From: Afipia felis ATCC 53690
GTDB lineage: Bacteria; Pseudomonadota; Alphaproteobacteria; Rhizobiales; Xanthobacteraceae
NCBI RefSeq assembly: GCF_000314735.2
Contig: NZ_KB375270.1
Location: 1,612,001 to 1,676,000 of the forward strand
DNA: 64,000 nt
Direction of reading: 5' to 3'
Of this stretch, positions 17,798-27,612 are shown one piece after another. Numbering within the stretch: the stretch's first letter is position 1; each line of letters begins with the position of its first letter. Both the position numbers and the translations under genes were made by a program. Under the pieces are notes generated by a model that worked only from the letters and a program-made list of their open reading frames with translations, made no database searches and was not told the origin of the DNA.

Positions 17798-18907
17798 TCA
17801 GTCTCCCAATCCGTGCGCAATGACCTTGCGCATCACATTCGGCAACGCCTCGTCTTTAAGCGTCGCGATTTTGACCCAGCGCATTCCGTGCGGCGCTTTG
17901 GTCTTCGGAGATACTTTGCTCACATATACGGACAACTCCAATGGAAAATGCGTGAAAACGTGCGTCACGTGACCCACTTTCCTCCGCCAGCGCGACATAT
18001 CTTTTAAAACCGGCGCCTGAGCACGCGCCGTTGTCTCATCATGTGCAACGAGCCAATCCGAGCCCGGCACTTCGGTCATGCTGCCGAGCAAACCTTTCTC
18101 GGGCCGCGTGCGTACCAGCAGTTCCTCGCCGCGCGTGACGACGAACGCAGCGCCCCGCCGTAACGCGCCGGTCTTCTTCGGCGCTTTACGCGGAAACGTC
18201 TCCTGTTCGCCTCGCATGCGCGCGAGACAATCATCGCTCAGCGGACACAGCACGCAGGCTGGTTTCTTCGGTGTGCAGATCGTTGCGCCAAGATCCATCA
18301 ACGCCTGCGCGGAATCGCCCGCGCGTGATGATCCGAGCAGTGTCGCGGCGAGACGCTGAATCTCGGGCTTCGCTTTCGGCAGTTCGTCGTCCACAGCGAA
18401 CAGGCGCGATATCACCCGCTCGATATTGCCGTCGACCGGCATGGTCTGCCGCCCGAACGCGATCGCCGCGATCGCCGCCGCCGTATAGGGACCGATGCCG
18501 GGCAATGCGCGCAGGCCATCCTCGGTATCGGGAAATGCGCCACCATGCTCGCACGTCACCGCCACCGCGCAGGCGTAAAGGTTGCGCGCACGCGAGTAGT
18601 AGCCGAGCCCGGCCCACATCCGCAGCACATCGTCGAGAGATGCTGCCGCCATGTCGGTGACGTTTGGCCAGCGGTCGATGAATTTGAGGAAGTACGGACC
18701 GACCGCCTTCACGGTGGTCTGCTGCAGCATGATCTCCGACAGCCAGACGCGGTAGGGATTGGCGAGTTCGCCGGGCAGCGCACGCCACGGCAGCACACGG
18801 CGATGGCGGTCGTACCATTGCAGCAGCAGTTCCGCGCGCGAGGCGGATTTCCTCCCGCCGGACGCCGTGACTTTGTTTCGCCGGGCTGTGGCGCCTGCTA
18901 GAGTCAT
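17798..18907 (-). CDS. mutY: A/G-specific adenine glycosylase
   Basis: Removes adenine mispaired with 8-oxoguanine. 369 residues: catalytic Glu58 in SEIMLQQTT, the helix-hairpin-helix ALPGIGPYTAAAIAAIAFG, catalytic Asp159 in PVDGNIERV, four Fe-S cysteines at 211, 218, 221 and 227 (C-x6-C-x2-C-x5-C), and a C-terminal Nudix-like domain (about 250-365) that reads 8-oxoG. Divergent from the DciA-like gene by 27 bases and coupled to the GST downstream, which suggests an oxidative-stress pairing. Confidence 0.96.
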   Translation of the reverse strand: MTLAGATARRNKVTASGGRKSASRAELLLQWYDRHRRVLPWRALPGELANPYRVWLSEIMLQQTTVKAVGPYFLKFIDRWPNVTDMAAASLDDVLRMWAGLGYYSRARNLYACAVAVTCEHGGAFPDTEDGLRALPGIGPYTAAAIAAIAFGRQTMPVDGNIERVISRLFAVDDELPKAKPEIQRLAATLLGSSRAGDSAQALMDLGATICTPKKPACVLCPLSDDCLARMRGEQETFPRKAPKKTGALRRGAAFVVTRGEELLVRTRPEKGLLGSMTEVPGSDWLVAHDETTARAQAPVLKDMSRWRRKVGHVTHVFTHFPLELSVYVSKVSPKTKAPHGMRWVKIATLKDEALPNVMRKVIAHGLGD

Positions 18908-18934
18908 GGGACTTTTTAGGCATCACAGGCAGTC

Positions 18935-19414
18935 ATGAGCAAGCCCGGCCGTCTTACCTCCAAGCCGTTATCCGCGCTTCTTGCAGGCGTCTTCAACGAC
19001 GCCTTCAAGCGGCAGGGCTTTGCCTCGCGTGAACTGGTGACGCGCTGGAGCGAGATCGTGGGTGCAGACATCGCCGCCTATGCCGAGCCGTTGAAGATCC
19101 AGTGGCAACGGCCGGTCGAAGGCCAGCCAGATATCCCGGCCACGCTGATCCTGCGCGTGGAAGGACCACGCGCGCTGGAAATCCAGCATTCTTCGACCGT
19201 CATTCTAGAGCGCGTCAACCGCTTCTTCGGCTGGAATGCAGTCGGCAAAATTGCGCTGCGGCAGGCGCCGCTCGCGCACCGGGAGAAACGAAAGACCAGA
19301 AAGCCTCCGAGCGAGGCCGCCATCGCTGAACAGGCCCGCGAACTGGACACCGTGGACAACGATGGTCTGCGCACCGCGATCGCGCGGCTAGGCGCCTCGA
19401 TCAAGCGAAATTGA
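18935..19414 (+). CDS. DUF721 / DciA-like protein
   Basis: 159 residues with the DUF721 fold in the first two-thirds: LVTRWSEIVGADIAAYAEPLKI, then TLILRVEGPRALEIQHSSTVILERVNRFFGW. In bacteria without DnaC-type loaders, DciA proteins help load the replicative helicase; alphaproteobacterial members are usually of this short type. The C-terminus is Lys/Arg-rich and probably disordered. Order DciA-DsbA-smc on one strand is common in Bradyrhizobium relatives (from memory). Confidence 0.78.
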   Translation: MSKPGRLTSKPLSALLAGVFNDAFKRQGFASRELVTRWSEIVGADIAAYAEPLKIQWQRPVEGQPDIPATLILRVEGPRALEIQHSSTVILERVNRFFGWNAVGKIALRQAPLAHREKRKTRKPPSEAAIAEQARELDTVDNDGLRTAIARLGASIKRN

Positions 19415-19524
19415 CGCCTTCCAGCCGGGTCGGACGCACCCGGCATTGCCACAATTGTGGTTTCAAGCTAGCAGACAACCCTCACCCCGCGCCCCTGCGC
19501 ACACGCAATCCGGAGTTTCCAGCG

Positions 19525-20178
19525 ATGATCACGCGCCGTACCTTCAATACCGCTCTGGCTTTCGCAGGCACTGCGGCCGCGATCGGCGCATCTCCATGGC
19601 AATTGATCTCCGCGGCAAACGCGCAGGAGCCGGCGCAGATCGCCAAGCCGAGCACACTCGGCGACATGGCGCTGGGCTCAAAAGACGCCCCGGTGACGAT
19701 CATTGAATACGCCTCGATGACTTGCCCGCACTGCGCAGCGTTCGAGAAGGAAGTCTTCCCGCAGATCAAGTCGACCTACATCGACACCGGCAAGGTGCGC
19801 TTCATCTTCCGCGAGTTTCCGCTCGATCAGGTGGCGCTCGCAGCGTCCGCGCTGGCGCGCTGCGTCGCCAAGGACGATTCGAACAAATACTTCGCCATCA
19901 TCGGCATCCTGTTCAACCAGCAGGCGGATCTGCAAACCCAGGCGTTCCAGACCATCAACCGCGTCGGCAAGCAGGCAGGTTTCAGCGAGGCGATGATCAA
20001 GTCCTGCGTGCAGGACGACCTCACGGTGCAGAAGGGCATCCTTGCCGACCGCGAATATGCCAACAAGACGCTGAAGATTGACTCCACACCGAGCTTCTTC
20101 ATCAACGGCAAGCTGGTGAAGGGCGAAACCTCCTTCGACAGCTTCAAAGGCATGATCGACCCGCTGCTCAAGAGCTGA
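19525..20178 (+). CDS. DsbA family thiol-disulfide oxidoreductase
   Basis: 217 residues. The N-terminal MITRRTFNTALAFAGTAAAI has an RR-x-F pattern of a Tat or Sec signal peptide, with cleavage near ANAQE. The thioredoxin domain carries the active site C67-P-H-C70, and a cis-Pro is present in STPSFFINGKLV. It makes or isomerises disulfides in periplasmic proteins. This is the DsbA/DsbG-like branch (DSBA_2/Thioredoxin_4) rather than classic DsbA. It lies between the DciA-like gene and smc. Confidence 0.88.
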   Translation: MITRRTFNTALAFAGTAAAIGASPWQLISAANAQEPAQIAKPSTLGDMALGSKDAPVTIIEYASMTCPHCAAFEKEVFPQIKSTYIDTGKVRFIFREFPLDQVALAASALARCVAKDDSNKYFAIIGILFNQQADLQTQAFQTINRVGKQAGFSEAMIKSCVQDDLTVQKGILADREYANKTLKIDSTPSFFINGKLVKGETSFDSFKGMIDPLLKS

Positions 20179-20475
20179 GCGGGTCCAGCCTCGATTCCGG
20201 AACCGACGTCCGGAGGGGCAGTATCCGGCGATTTTGTTCGCTTTTCCTTCTCCTGGAACCGCGAAAATCGCCCTAAAACCGTTGGAAAATCGGCCGAAAT
20301 CCCCCGGAAACGAACGCGGGGACGTTGCCCTGCCCCCGCCTGCTGGCCATTGTCCGGCCTGAACGGTGGCTTTGGGTGATTCGCTCATGCCTCCGGTCGC
20401 CGGATGGCAATGACATCCGCAATGGATATGGGTACGGCAGGCCCCGCGAGGGGCCGCCAACAGAGTAAGTCTCGC
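20179..20475. other. Gap between DsbA-like gene and smc
   Basis: 297 bases, less GC-rich than the genes around it. I see no RNA gene. There are repeated CCGGA and GAAAATCG-type words (for example 20264-20300) but no clear dyad or terminator with a T run. The smc promoter presumably lies here. Confidence 0.4.
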
Positions 20476-23400
20476 ATGAAACTGACGCGCCTTCGCCTGC
20501 ATGGATTCAAATCGTTCGTCGAGGCGACCGATTTTCTGATCGAACCCGGCCTCACCGGCGTGGTCGGACCGAACGGCTGCGGCAAATCCAATCTGGTGGA
20601 AGCGCTGCGCTGGGCGATGGGCGAGACGTCCTACAAATCGCTGCGCGCCGCCGACATGGATGCGGTGATCTTCTCCGGCTCCGGCAACCGCCCCGCGCGC
20701 AACCACGCCGAAGTCGTGATGACGATCGACAATTCAGATCGCTCCGCCCCCTCCTCGGTGAACGATTCCGAATTGCTTGAAGTCTCGCGCCGCATCGAGC
20801 GCGAGGCCGGATCAGTCTATCGCATCAACGGCAAGGACGTCCGCGCGCGTGACGTGCAGATCCTGTTTGCCGACGCCGCGACCGGCGCGCGTTCACCCGC
20901 CCTCGTCCACCAGGGCAAGATCGGCGAAATTATTCAGGCCCGTCCCGACCAGCGCCGCCGCGTGCTGGAAGACGCCGCTGGCGTCGCCGGTCTTCACGCC
21001 CGCCGCCACGAGGCCGAGCTGCGCCTGAAGGCGGCCGAGACCAACCTCACCCGCGTCGAGGACGTGATCGGCCAGTTGTCGAGCCAGATCGACGGCCTGA
21101 AGCGGCAGGCGCGGCAGGCCATCCGCTATCGTGAGGTACAGGCCAAGGTCCGCAAGGCCGAGGCGTTGCTGTTTCATCTGCGCTGGCTGCAGGCCAACGA
21201 GGATGTCGCCGAATCCGGCCGCACCCACGACCTCGCCGTGCGCGAGCAGGCCGAGCGTGTTCAGCACCAGGCCGAAGCCGCGCGCATTCAGGCGATCCGT
21301 GCTTCCGAGTTGCCCGCGCTGCGCGAGAACGAAGCGCGCGCTGCCGCCGGTTTGCAGCGCCTCACCAACGCGCGCGACATGCTCAACCGCGAGGAGCAGC
21401 TGGCCAAGGAGCGCGCCGCCGAACTCGATCGTCGCCTGACGCAGTTCACCGCCGACATCGTGCGCGAACAGCGCCAGTTGTCCGACGCCGACGTTGCCGT
21501 CGAGCGGCTCGGTGCCGAGGAAGAGACTCTCAAGGAAGAGATCAAGACGCGCGTCGAAACCCGCAGCGGCGCGGACGCCAGGGTGGCGGAAGCCGACGCC
21601 GCACTTGTCGCCGCCGAGCGCACCTTCTCCGAACTCACCACCGCGCTCGCCGATCTCACCGCGCGCCGCCGTCAGATCGAGGCCAACGCCCGTACCCATG
21701 CGGAACGCCTCGCCCGCATCGACCGGGAAATCGCCAATGTCGGCAGCGACGTCGAGAGGCTCGACGCCGAGACTGGCAGCCTCGCCGATCTCGAAACCCT
21801 CGCGCAGGCGACAGTCGCCGCGCAGGAAACGCTCGCGCAATCCGCCAGCACCGTGCAGACCAGCGAAGCCGCGCATGTTGCCGCGCGCGCCAAGCTCGAC
21901 GGCTCGCGTTCGCCTGTCGTCGAAGCCGACAAGCGCGTGCAGCGGCTGGAGACTGAAGCCAAGACCATCGCCAAGCTCGTCACCAGCGAAACCAAGAATT
22001 TGTGGCCGTCGATCATTGACGGCGTCAGTGTCGCCAAGGGTTACGAGAAGGCGCTCGGCGCCGCGCTCGGCGACGATCTCGACGCGCCAACCGATGCGTC
22101 CGCGCCGATGCGCTGGTCGAATCTCGGCATCATGGCCGACGATCCGGCGCTGCCCGATGGCATCGAAGCGCTCGCCACCCACGTCAACGCGCCGCCGGAA
22201 CTGGCGCGGCGTCTTGCGCAGATCGGCGTCGTCAGCCGCGAACGTGGCGCAGAACTTGTCAGCCGCCTGAAGACCGGCCAGCGACTCGTCTCCACCGAAG
22301 GCGACCTGTGGCGCTGGGATGGTTTCGTTGCCGCTGCGCATGCGCCGACCGGCGCGGCGCGGCGTCTGGCCGAACGCGCTCGTCTCGCCGACATCGAGCA
22401 CGAAATTGAACAGGCTCGCGCCGATGCGAGCGCCAAGCGGCAGGCGCTGGAAGCCGCCGAGTCCGAACTGAAATTCGCCGCAGCCGCCGAGTCCGCCGCG
22501 CGCGAAGCCGCCCGTGCAGCACAACGCGATGCCGATGCCGCGCGTGATCGCCATGCGGCCGCCGAGCGCGAGATCAACCGCCACGCCGCGCGCCGCTCCG
22601 CACTCGCGGAAGCGCAGACCCGCCTTGCCGCCGACCGTGCCGAAGCCGATGGCGCTCACACCGTCGCGACACAGGCCATCGCCGAACTGCCCGCGAGCGA
22701 CGAGACGGAAGCACAACTCGCCACTGCGCGCGGCGCGATGGACGAGAAGCGCCAGAGTGCCGCACAGGTGCGCGCCGAAGCGCAGGCGCTCGCCCGCGAG
22801 GCTGAACTCGCCGACCGCCGCGTGCAGGCTATCGCCTCCGAGCGCAACGAATGGCAGACCCGCAAGAACAACGCCACCGCGCAGATCGCAACCATCGAGG
22901 AGCGCACCGCCGAGGTGCAGGCCGAGCGCGAGCAACTCGAAGACGCGCCGGCCCTGTTCGCCGAGAAGCGCCGCGGCATCATCAATGAGATCGAGACCGC
23001 GGAGGCCGCGCGCCGCGAGGCCGCCGATGCGCTTGCCACCGCCGAAAACCTGATGGCGGAAACCGACAAGGCCGCACGCGCCACGCTCGAAGCGCTGTCT
23101 GCCGCGCGCGAAGCCACCGCCCGCGCCGAGGAGCGCATGGAGGCGACCCGCCGCCGCCTCGAAGACATCGAGCGCGAAATCCGCGACATGCTCGAGGTCG
23201 AGCCGCACGGCGTGGCCGCGATGGCCGAAGTGACGCCCGAAACCGAGTTGCCGGAAGTCACGTCCGTCGAAACCGATCTCGAAAAGTTGCGCCGCGACCG
23301 CGACCGGCTCGGTGCCGTCAACTTGCGCGCCGAGGAAGAGCTGCGCGAGATCGAGACCCAGCACACCGGCCTCACCACCGAACGCGACGACCTCGTCGAA

Positions 23401-23940
23401 GCAATCAAGAAGCTGCGCACCGGCATCCAAAGCCTTAACAAGGAAGCCCGCGAGCGCCTGCTGACCTCGTTCGAGACCGTGAACGATCACTTCAAGCGGC
23501 TATTCACCGAACTGTTCGGCGGCGGCCAGGCTGAGTTGCAATTGATCGAGAGCGACGATCCGCTGGAAGCGGGCCTCGAGATCATCGCCAAGCCGCCCGG
23601 CAAGAAGCCGCAGTCGCTGTCGCTCCTGTCCGGTGGCGAACAGGCGCTAACGGCGCTGGCGCTGATCTTCGCGGTGTTCCTCACGAACCCATCGCCAATC
23701 TGCGTGCTGGACGAAGTCGACGCACCGCTCGACGACCACAATGTCGAGCGATTCTGCAACCTGCTGCACGAGATGACGAGCTCGACCGAGACGCGCTTCA
23801 TCATCATCACGCACAATCCGATCACCATGGCGCGGATGAACCGGCTGTTCGGCGTCACCATGGCCGAGCGCGGCGTATCACAGCTTGTGTCCGTCGACCT
23901 CGACGGCGCGATGAAGGTGCTCGACCAGAACGTGGCGTAA
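20476..23940 (+). CDS. smc: Chromosome segregation protein SMC
   Basis: 1154 residues, normal length for bacterial SMC. Head half with Walker A GPNGCGKS (31-38); two long Ala/Glu/Arg-rich coiled coils (about 165-500 and 640-1000); hinge around 515-640; C-terminal head with the signature SLLSGGEQALTALAL (about 1048) and Walker B ICVLDEVDAPLDDHN (about 1075). It condenses and organises the origin regions with ScpA/ScpB, which are not in the window. Start MKLTRLRLHGFKSF at 20476 is the family start; earlier in-frame ATGs give a non-homologous tail. Confidence 0.97.
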   Translation: MKLTRLRLHGFKSFVEATDFLIEPGLTGVVGPNGCGKSNLVEALRWAMGETSYKSLRAADMDAVIFSGSGNRPARNHAEVVMTIDNSDRSAPSSVNDSELLEVSRRIEREAGSVYRINGKDVRARDVQILFADAATGARSPALVHQGKIGEIIQARPDQRRRVLEDAAGVAGLHARRHEAELRLKAAETNLTRVEDVIGQLSSQIDGLKRQARQAIRYREVQAKVRKAEALLFHLRWLQANEDVAESGRTHDLAVREQAERVQHQAEAARIQAIRASELPALRENEARAAAGLQRLTNARDMLNREEQLAKERAAELDRRLTQFTADIVREQRQLSDADVAVERLGAEEETLKEEIKTRVETRSGADARVAEADAALVAAERTFSELTTALADLTARRRQIEANARTHAERLARIDREIANVGSDVERLDAETGSLADLETLAQATVAAQETLAQSASTVQTSEAAHVAARAKLDGSRSPVVEADKRVQRLETEAKTIAKLVTSETKNLWPSIIDGVSVAKGYEKALGAALGDDLDAPTDASAPMRWSNLGIMADDPALPDGIEALATHVNAPPELARRLAQIGVVSRERGAELVSRLKTGQRLVSTEGDLWRWDGFVAAAHAPTGAARRLAERARLADIEHEIEQARADASAKRQALEAAESELKFAAAAESAAREAARAAQRDADAARDRHAAAEREINRHAARRSALAEAQTRLAADRAEADGAHTVATQAIAELPASDETEAQLATARGAMDEKRQSAAQVRAEAQALAREAELADRRVQAIASERNEWQTRKNNATAQIATIEERTAEVQAEREQLEDAPALFAEKRRGIINEIETAEAARREAADALATAENLMAETDKAARATLEALSAAREATARAEERMEATRRRLEDIEREIRDMLEVEPHGVAAMAEVTPETELPEVTSVETDLEKLRRDRDRLGAVNLRAEEELREIETQHTGLTTERDDLVEAIKKLRTGIQSLNKEARERLLTSFETVNDHFKRLFTELFGGGQAELQLIESDDPLEAGLEIIAKPPGKKPQSLSLLSGGEQALTALALIFAVFLTNPSPICVLDEVDAPLDDHNVERFCNLLHEMTSSTETRFIIITHNPITMARMNRLFGVTMAERGVSQLVSVDLDGAMKVLDQNVA

Positions 23941-24005
23941 CGCCGCGAAGCCTGATGCGCCGTTCTTCGCGCGCATCAGGATGGCCAAACGTGTAACATC
24001 GCTTC

Positions 24006-24986
24006 ATGGCCGCCTTTGATCTTCCGCCCGACTTGAAAGCCGCGCTCGTACGAAAGTCCGAAGGACTGTCGCGCGTTGACGCAGCGAAGCGCGCAGGCGC
24101 GATTTCGGAGAGTTATCGCGGCGGCGGCACTTCCGCGCCGATCCGCACCGAGCGGGACGCGCTCGCCTATGCGTTGGCGCGGATGCCCGCGACCTATTCC
24201 GCGATTGCCGCAAGCCTCCACGCACTGCGCGAACAGCGCCCTGATTTCGTACCCGCGACGCTGCTCGATGTCGGCGCCGGTCCCGCGACCGCAAGCTGGG
24301 CGGCGGCACAGACGTTCGAGTCACTCACGAGCTTTGCCGCCATCGACGCTAACACGGCGTTGCGTGCGCTCGCCTGCGACACGGTTGAAGACAGCCGCCT
24401 TGCGTCGATGCGCTATGTTGAAAACGACGTGCTTGCCGGACTCGCGGCGATGGAGAGTGCCGATCTCGTGATCGCGAGCTACGTCATCAACGAACTCGGC
24501 GATGTGGATCGTGACGCGCTCGCGGATCTGATGTGGCAAAGGGCGCGCGATACGCTTTTGGTGATCGAGCCGGGCACGCCTGCGGGCTATGCGCGGATCC
24601 TCACGCTTCGCACCCGGCTCATCGCACAAGGCGCGCATGTGATCGCCCCCTGCCCACACGACAATGCCTGCCCGCTCACTGCGCCGGACTGGTGTCATTT
24701 CTCACAGCGGCTGTCGCGCTCCCGCGCGCACAAGCAGCTCAAGGGCGCGGACGTGCCGTTCGAAGACGAGCGATTCATCTATGTGGCGCTATCGCGACTA
24801 CCGCTCATGGTAAATACCGCTCGCGTGCTCGCACAGCCGACGCTCAACAAGGTTGCGGTCAGCGCCAAGCTCTGCACCAAAGCCGGGCTTTCGCTGGTGT
24901 CCGTGCCCCGTCGCGACAAGTCGGCCTACGCCGCCGCGCGACGGTGGGACTGGGGTGACGCCGTTCCAGGCAAAGTCGCGGAATAA
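24006..24986 (+). CDS. Rsm22-like methyltransferase / ribosome assembly protein
   Basis: 326 residues. A Rossmann methyltransferase domain (LLDVGAGPATASWAAAQ) follows the Rsm22-type N-terminus (AYALARMPATYSAIAASL). A cysteine/histidine set in PCPHDNACPLTAPDWCHFSQR matches the Fe-S ligand region known from mitochondrial Rsm22/METTL17. The mitochondrial relatives act in small-subunit ribosome assembly; the bacterial role is not established. The C-terminal half (KAGLSLVSVPRRDK) is also conserved in the family. It is 65 bases from smc and probably has its own promoter. Confidence 0.8.
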   Translation: MAAFDLPPDLKAALVRKSEGLSRVDAAKRAGAISESYRGGGTSAPIRTERDALAYALARMPATYSAIAASLHALREQRPDFVPATLLDVGAGPATASWAAAQTFESLTSFAAIDANTALRALACDTVEDSRLASMRYVENDVLAGLAAMESADLVIASYVINELGDVDRDALADLMWQRARDTLLVIEPGTPAGYARILTLRTRLIAQGAHVIAPCPHDNACPLTAPDWCHFSQRLSRSRAHKQLKGADVPFEDERFIYVALSRLPLMVNTARVLAQPTLNKVAVSAKLCTKAGLSLVSVPRRDKSAYAAARRWDWGDAVPGKVAE

Positions 24987-25053
24987 ACCGGACCACCCGG
25001 AGTTTGTCCCTGTGACGCGTCCGCGTTTCGTAGTTCTCACAGGGAGTATCCAT

Positions 25054-25449
25054 ATGCCGACAACCTCGCTCAAGATCGCCGCCGCACTCGCTTTTACCGC
25101 TGCCTTCGGCACGCTCGCCTTTGCGCAGGCCGCAGCCCCGGCCAAAACCGCCCAGACTTCGAAAGGTCCTGCCCTCGTCGATGCCAAGGGCATGACGCTC
25201 TACACTTTCGACAAGGACTCCGCCGGCAAGTCCGCCTGCAACGGCCCCTGCGCTAACAACTGGCCAATCCTTGCCGCATCCACCGACGCCAAGGCCTCCG
25301 GCGACTGGACCGTCGTCACCCGCGACGACGGCAGCAAGATGTGGGCCTACAAGGGCAAGCCGCTCTACACCTTCAAGCAGGACACCGCCGCCGGCGACGT
25401 GAAGGGCGACGGCTTCCTGAACGGCGCCTGGCACATCGCCAAGCCGTAA
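25054..25449 (+). CDS. COG4315-type secreted repeat protein
   Basis: 131 residues with a Sec signal peptide (ALAFTAAFGTLAFAQAAAPA) and two copies of the Lipoprotein_15 repeat: KGMTLYTFDKDSAGKSACNGPC..NWP and KGKPLYTFKQDTAAGDVKGDGF. Periplasmic, function unknown. GGGAGT lies upstream of the ATG at 25054. The stop is followed by a strong terminator, so it is a single-gene unit or the end of one. Confidence 0.8.
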   Translation: MPTTSLKIAAALAFTAAFGTLAFAQAAAPAKTAQTSKGPALVDAKGMTLYTFDKDSAGKSACNGPCANNWPILAASTDAKASGDWTVVTRDDGSKMWAYKGKPLYTFKQDTAAGDVKGDGFLNGAWHIAKP

Positions 25450-25488
25450 TCATCCGCCGGACCATCTGCGAACACAGCTCAGTCCCGC

Positions 25489-25514
25489 AACCCGCCTCCG
25501 CAAGGGGGCGGGTT
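25489..25514 (+). terminator. Rho-independent terminator
   Basis: AACCCGCCTCC-GCAA-GGGGGCGGGTT forms an 11-base-pair stem (one G-T pair) with a GCAA loop, followed by TTTCG. Confidence 0.88.
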
Positions 25515-25632
25515 TTTCGTATCCCGCCTGAACTCATCTGCCCTGCAGACACCAATGGACGCACCCTGCGCACATGCAGGGAACGCCTATATCTGCTAGC
25601 GTATTCCTTTCGTCCTCAGGGAGTTTGCTCTC

Positions 25633-26193
25633 ATGTCGTCCAGCTGGATTATCATCGGCATCATTGTCCTTCTCGTGCTTTTCGCTTTCGGCGCCTACAA
25701 CCGTCTTGTGGCGCTATCGCAGCGGGTGAACCAGGCGTTCGCGGACATCGACGTCCAGCTCAAGCAGCGGCACGATCTCATTCCCAATCTGGTCGAAACG
25801 GTGAAGGGCTATGCCACTCACGAGCGCGGCACGCTCGACGACGTGGTGAAGGCACGCAACGCCGCACTCTCGGCGCAGGGACCGGCGCAGGTCTCCGCCG
25901 CAGAAGCCCAGCTCTCCGGCGCGCTCGGCCGCCTGATTGCGCTGTCGGAGGCCTATCCTGATCTCAAGGCCAACGCCAACTTCCAGCAGTTGCAGAGCGA
26001 ACTCTCCGATATCGAGAACAAGATCGCAGCGAGCCGGCGTTTCTTCAACAACGCCGTGCAGGAATACAACACGGGCATCCAGCAGATGCCAGCGGCGCTG
26101 TTCGCGGGAATGTTCGGCTTCAGCCGCAAGGAGTTTTTCGATCTCGGCGAAAGCCGCGGCCAGCTTGAGCAGGCGCCCTCAGTCAAATTCTGA
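25633..26193 (+). CDS. lemA: LemA family protein
   Basis: 186 residues: one N-terminal membrane helix (WIIIGIIVLLVLFAFGAYN), then helical domain with the family's QRVNQAFADIDVQLKQRHDLIPNLV and SELSDIENKIAASRRFFNNAVQEYN, ending in FFDLGESRG. The body probably faces the periplasm. LemA genes often sit beside an HtpX/M48 peptidase, as here (start of the next gene 50 bases on), suggesting membrane protein quality control. The upstream region has an 18-base dyad at 25564-25581 (CCCTGC-N6-GCAGGG). Confidence 0.93.
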   Translation: MSSSWIIIGIIVLLVLFAFGAYNRLVALSQRVNQAFADIDVQLKQRHDLIPNLVETVKGYATHERGTLDDVVKARNAALSAQGPAQVSAAEAQLSGALGRLIALSEAYPDLKANANFQQLQSELSDIENKIAASRRFFNNAVQEYNTGIQQMPAALFAGMFGFSRKEFFDLGESRGQLEQAPSVKF

Positions 26194-26243
26194 CAGGCCG
26201 TCCGCTCGCCCGCTGACATCGCAATCCGGCAAGGCCGCGCACC

Positions 26244-27404
26244 ATGGCTGCATACGGTCTCTACACGCATATCGCATCGAACAAGACGCGTTCGATGCTG
26301 CTACTCGCCGGATTGTTTTGCCTCATCTACGTGATGGTGTTCGCCGGTGCGCTGATCGCCGAGGTGATGAGCGACAGCCGCCTGACGTTCGAGGCCTACA
26401 TCGCGCTTGGCCTGCGCGATCTGGTCCATGCGCTGCCTTATGCCACCATCGGCACGGTCGTCTGGATCGTGATCGCCTATTTCTTCCATCAGAAGATCAT
26501 CGACATGGTGACCGGCGGTCACGACGTGACGCGGCAGGAACAACCGCGACTCTATAACCTGCTGGAGAACATGTGCATCTCACGCGGCATTCCGATGCCG
26601 AAGCTGAAGATCATGGACAGCGACGCGCTCAACGCCTTCGCCACCGGCCTCAATAAGCAGCAATACGCTATCACGGTCACGACCGGCCTCCTCGCCGCAC
26701 TCGACGATCACGAGATCGAAGCGGTGCTCGGCCACGAGCTGACCCACATCCGCAACGGCGACGTGCAATTGATGGTGGTCGCGGTGATTATCGCCGGCGT
26801 GATCGGCTTCTTCGCCGAACTGTTCTTCCGCCTGTTCGTCAATTCGAGCTGGAATCTCGGCGGCATCTCCCGGAGCCGATCAAGCAGTGACGGTGAACGA
26901 AGGGGCGGCGGTGGCGGCGGGGCTGCCATGGGCGTGTTCCTGATCGCGGTGCTGCTGATCGGGGTAGCATGGACGCTCTCCCAGATGGTGCGGTTGGCAC
27001 TGTCGCGCTCGCGCGAGTTCCTCGCCGATGCCGGATCGGTCGAACTGACCAAGAATCCGGACGCGATGATCTCCGCGCTGCGCAAGATCGAGGGTCGCGG
27101 CGAACTGCCGGGCGCGACATCGGCGGTGATGGAGATGTGCCTCGACAATCCGCGCGAGGGATTTGCCGACCTGTTCGCGACCCATCCCTCGGTCGAGGCG
27201 CGGGTCGACGCGCTGGTGCGCTATGCCGGAGGCCACGATCCCGGACCGTTGCCGTTGCCGGCGCCGGATTCGGGGGATGGCGAAACGGAAGTGTCACAAA
27301 CCCGGCCCCTGGGCCCATGGGACGGTGCCCAGATTTCGCACCCACCCGCCGCCAATTCCCCCATTGGCCCCTGGGGGCCACGCCGCTGGCCCTGGCGGCG
27401 CTGA
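26244..27404 (+). CDS. htpX: HtpX-like M48 membrane metallopeptidase
   Basis: 386 residues: two N-terminal membrane helices, zinc motif H164-E-L-T-H168 in VLGHELTHIRNGD, two more hydrophobic helices with an intervening Ser/Arg/Gly loop (SRSRSSSDGERRGGGGGGA), and the third-ligand region SRSREFLADAGSVELTKNPDA. The family degrades damaged membrane proteins. The C-terminus departs from HtpX: after THPSVEARVDALVRYAGG comes a 60-residue Pro/Trp-rich tail ending WGPRRWPWRR. Length exceeds E. coli HtpX (about 293) for that reason. Confidence 0.9.
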   Translation: MAAYGLYTHIASNKTRSMLLLAGLFCLIYVMVFAGALIAEVMSDSRLTFEAYIALGLRDLVHALPYATIGTVVWIVIAYFFHQKIIDMVTGGHDVTRQEQPRLYNLLENMCISRGIPMPKLKIMDSDALNAFATGLNKQQYAITVTTGLLAALDDHEIEAVLGHELTHIRNGDVQLMVVAVIIAGVIGFFAELFFRLFVNSSWNLGGISRSRSSSDGERRGGGGGGAAMGVFLIAVLLIGVAWTLSQMVRLALSRSREFLADAGSVELTKNPDAMISALRKIEGRGELPGATSAVMEMCLDNPREGFADLFATHPSVEARVDALVRYAGGHDPGPLPLPAPDSGDGETEVSQTRPLGPWDGAQISHPPAANSPIGPWGPRRWPWRR

Positions 27405-27612
27405 CAACCCACAGTTTTGGCCCCGAGCGGGGTGTATCGGGCAGGTAAAGAATTGAATTATCCGCTGTTTCTGCCATGTTCCGAAGGAGCAGGCGAAGGC
27501 ATGATCCCGGAGGGCGAGACGGCCCGTTTCCGGACTGATCTTGCTTTGACAAGAGGATATACGTGATCCCGGACGGAATCGGTCCGGGCATAACGGGCGT
27601 TAAGGAAATCTC

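Noticed and set aside
20893..23490. Long minus-strand open frame of about 865 codons
   Set aside because: It is antisense to smc. The GC-rich, coiled-coil coding strand leaves the opposite frame open; no domain and no ribosome site.
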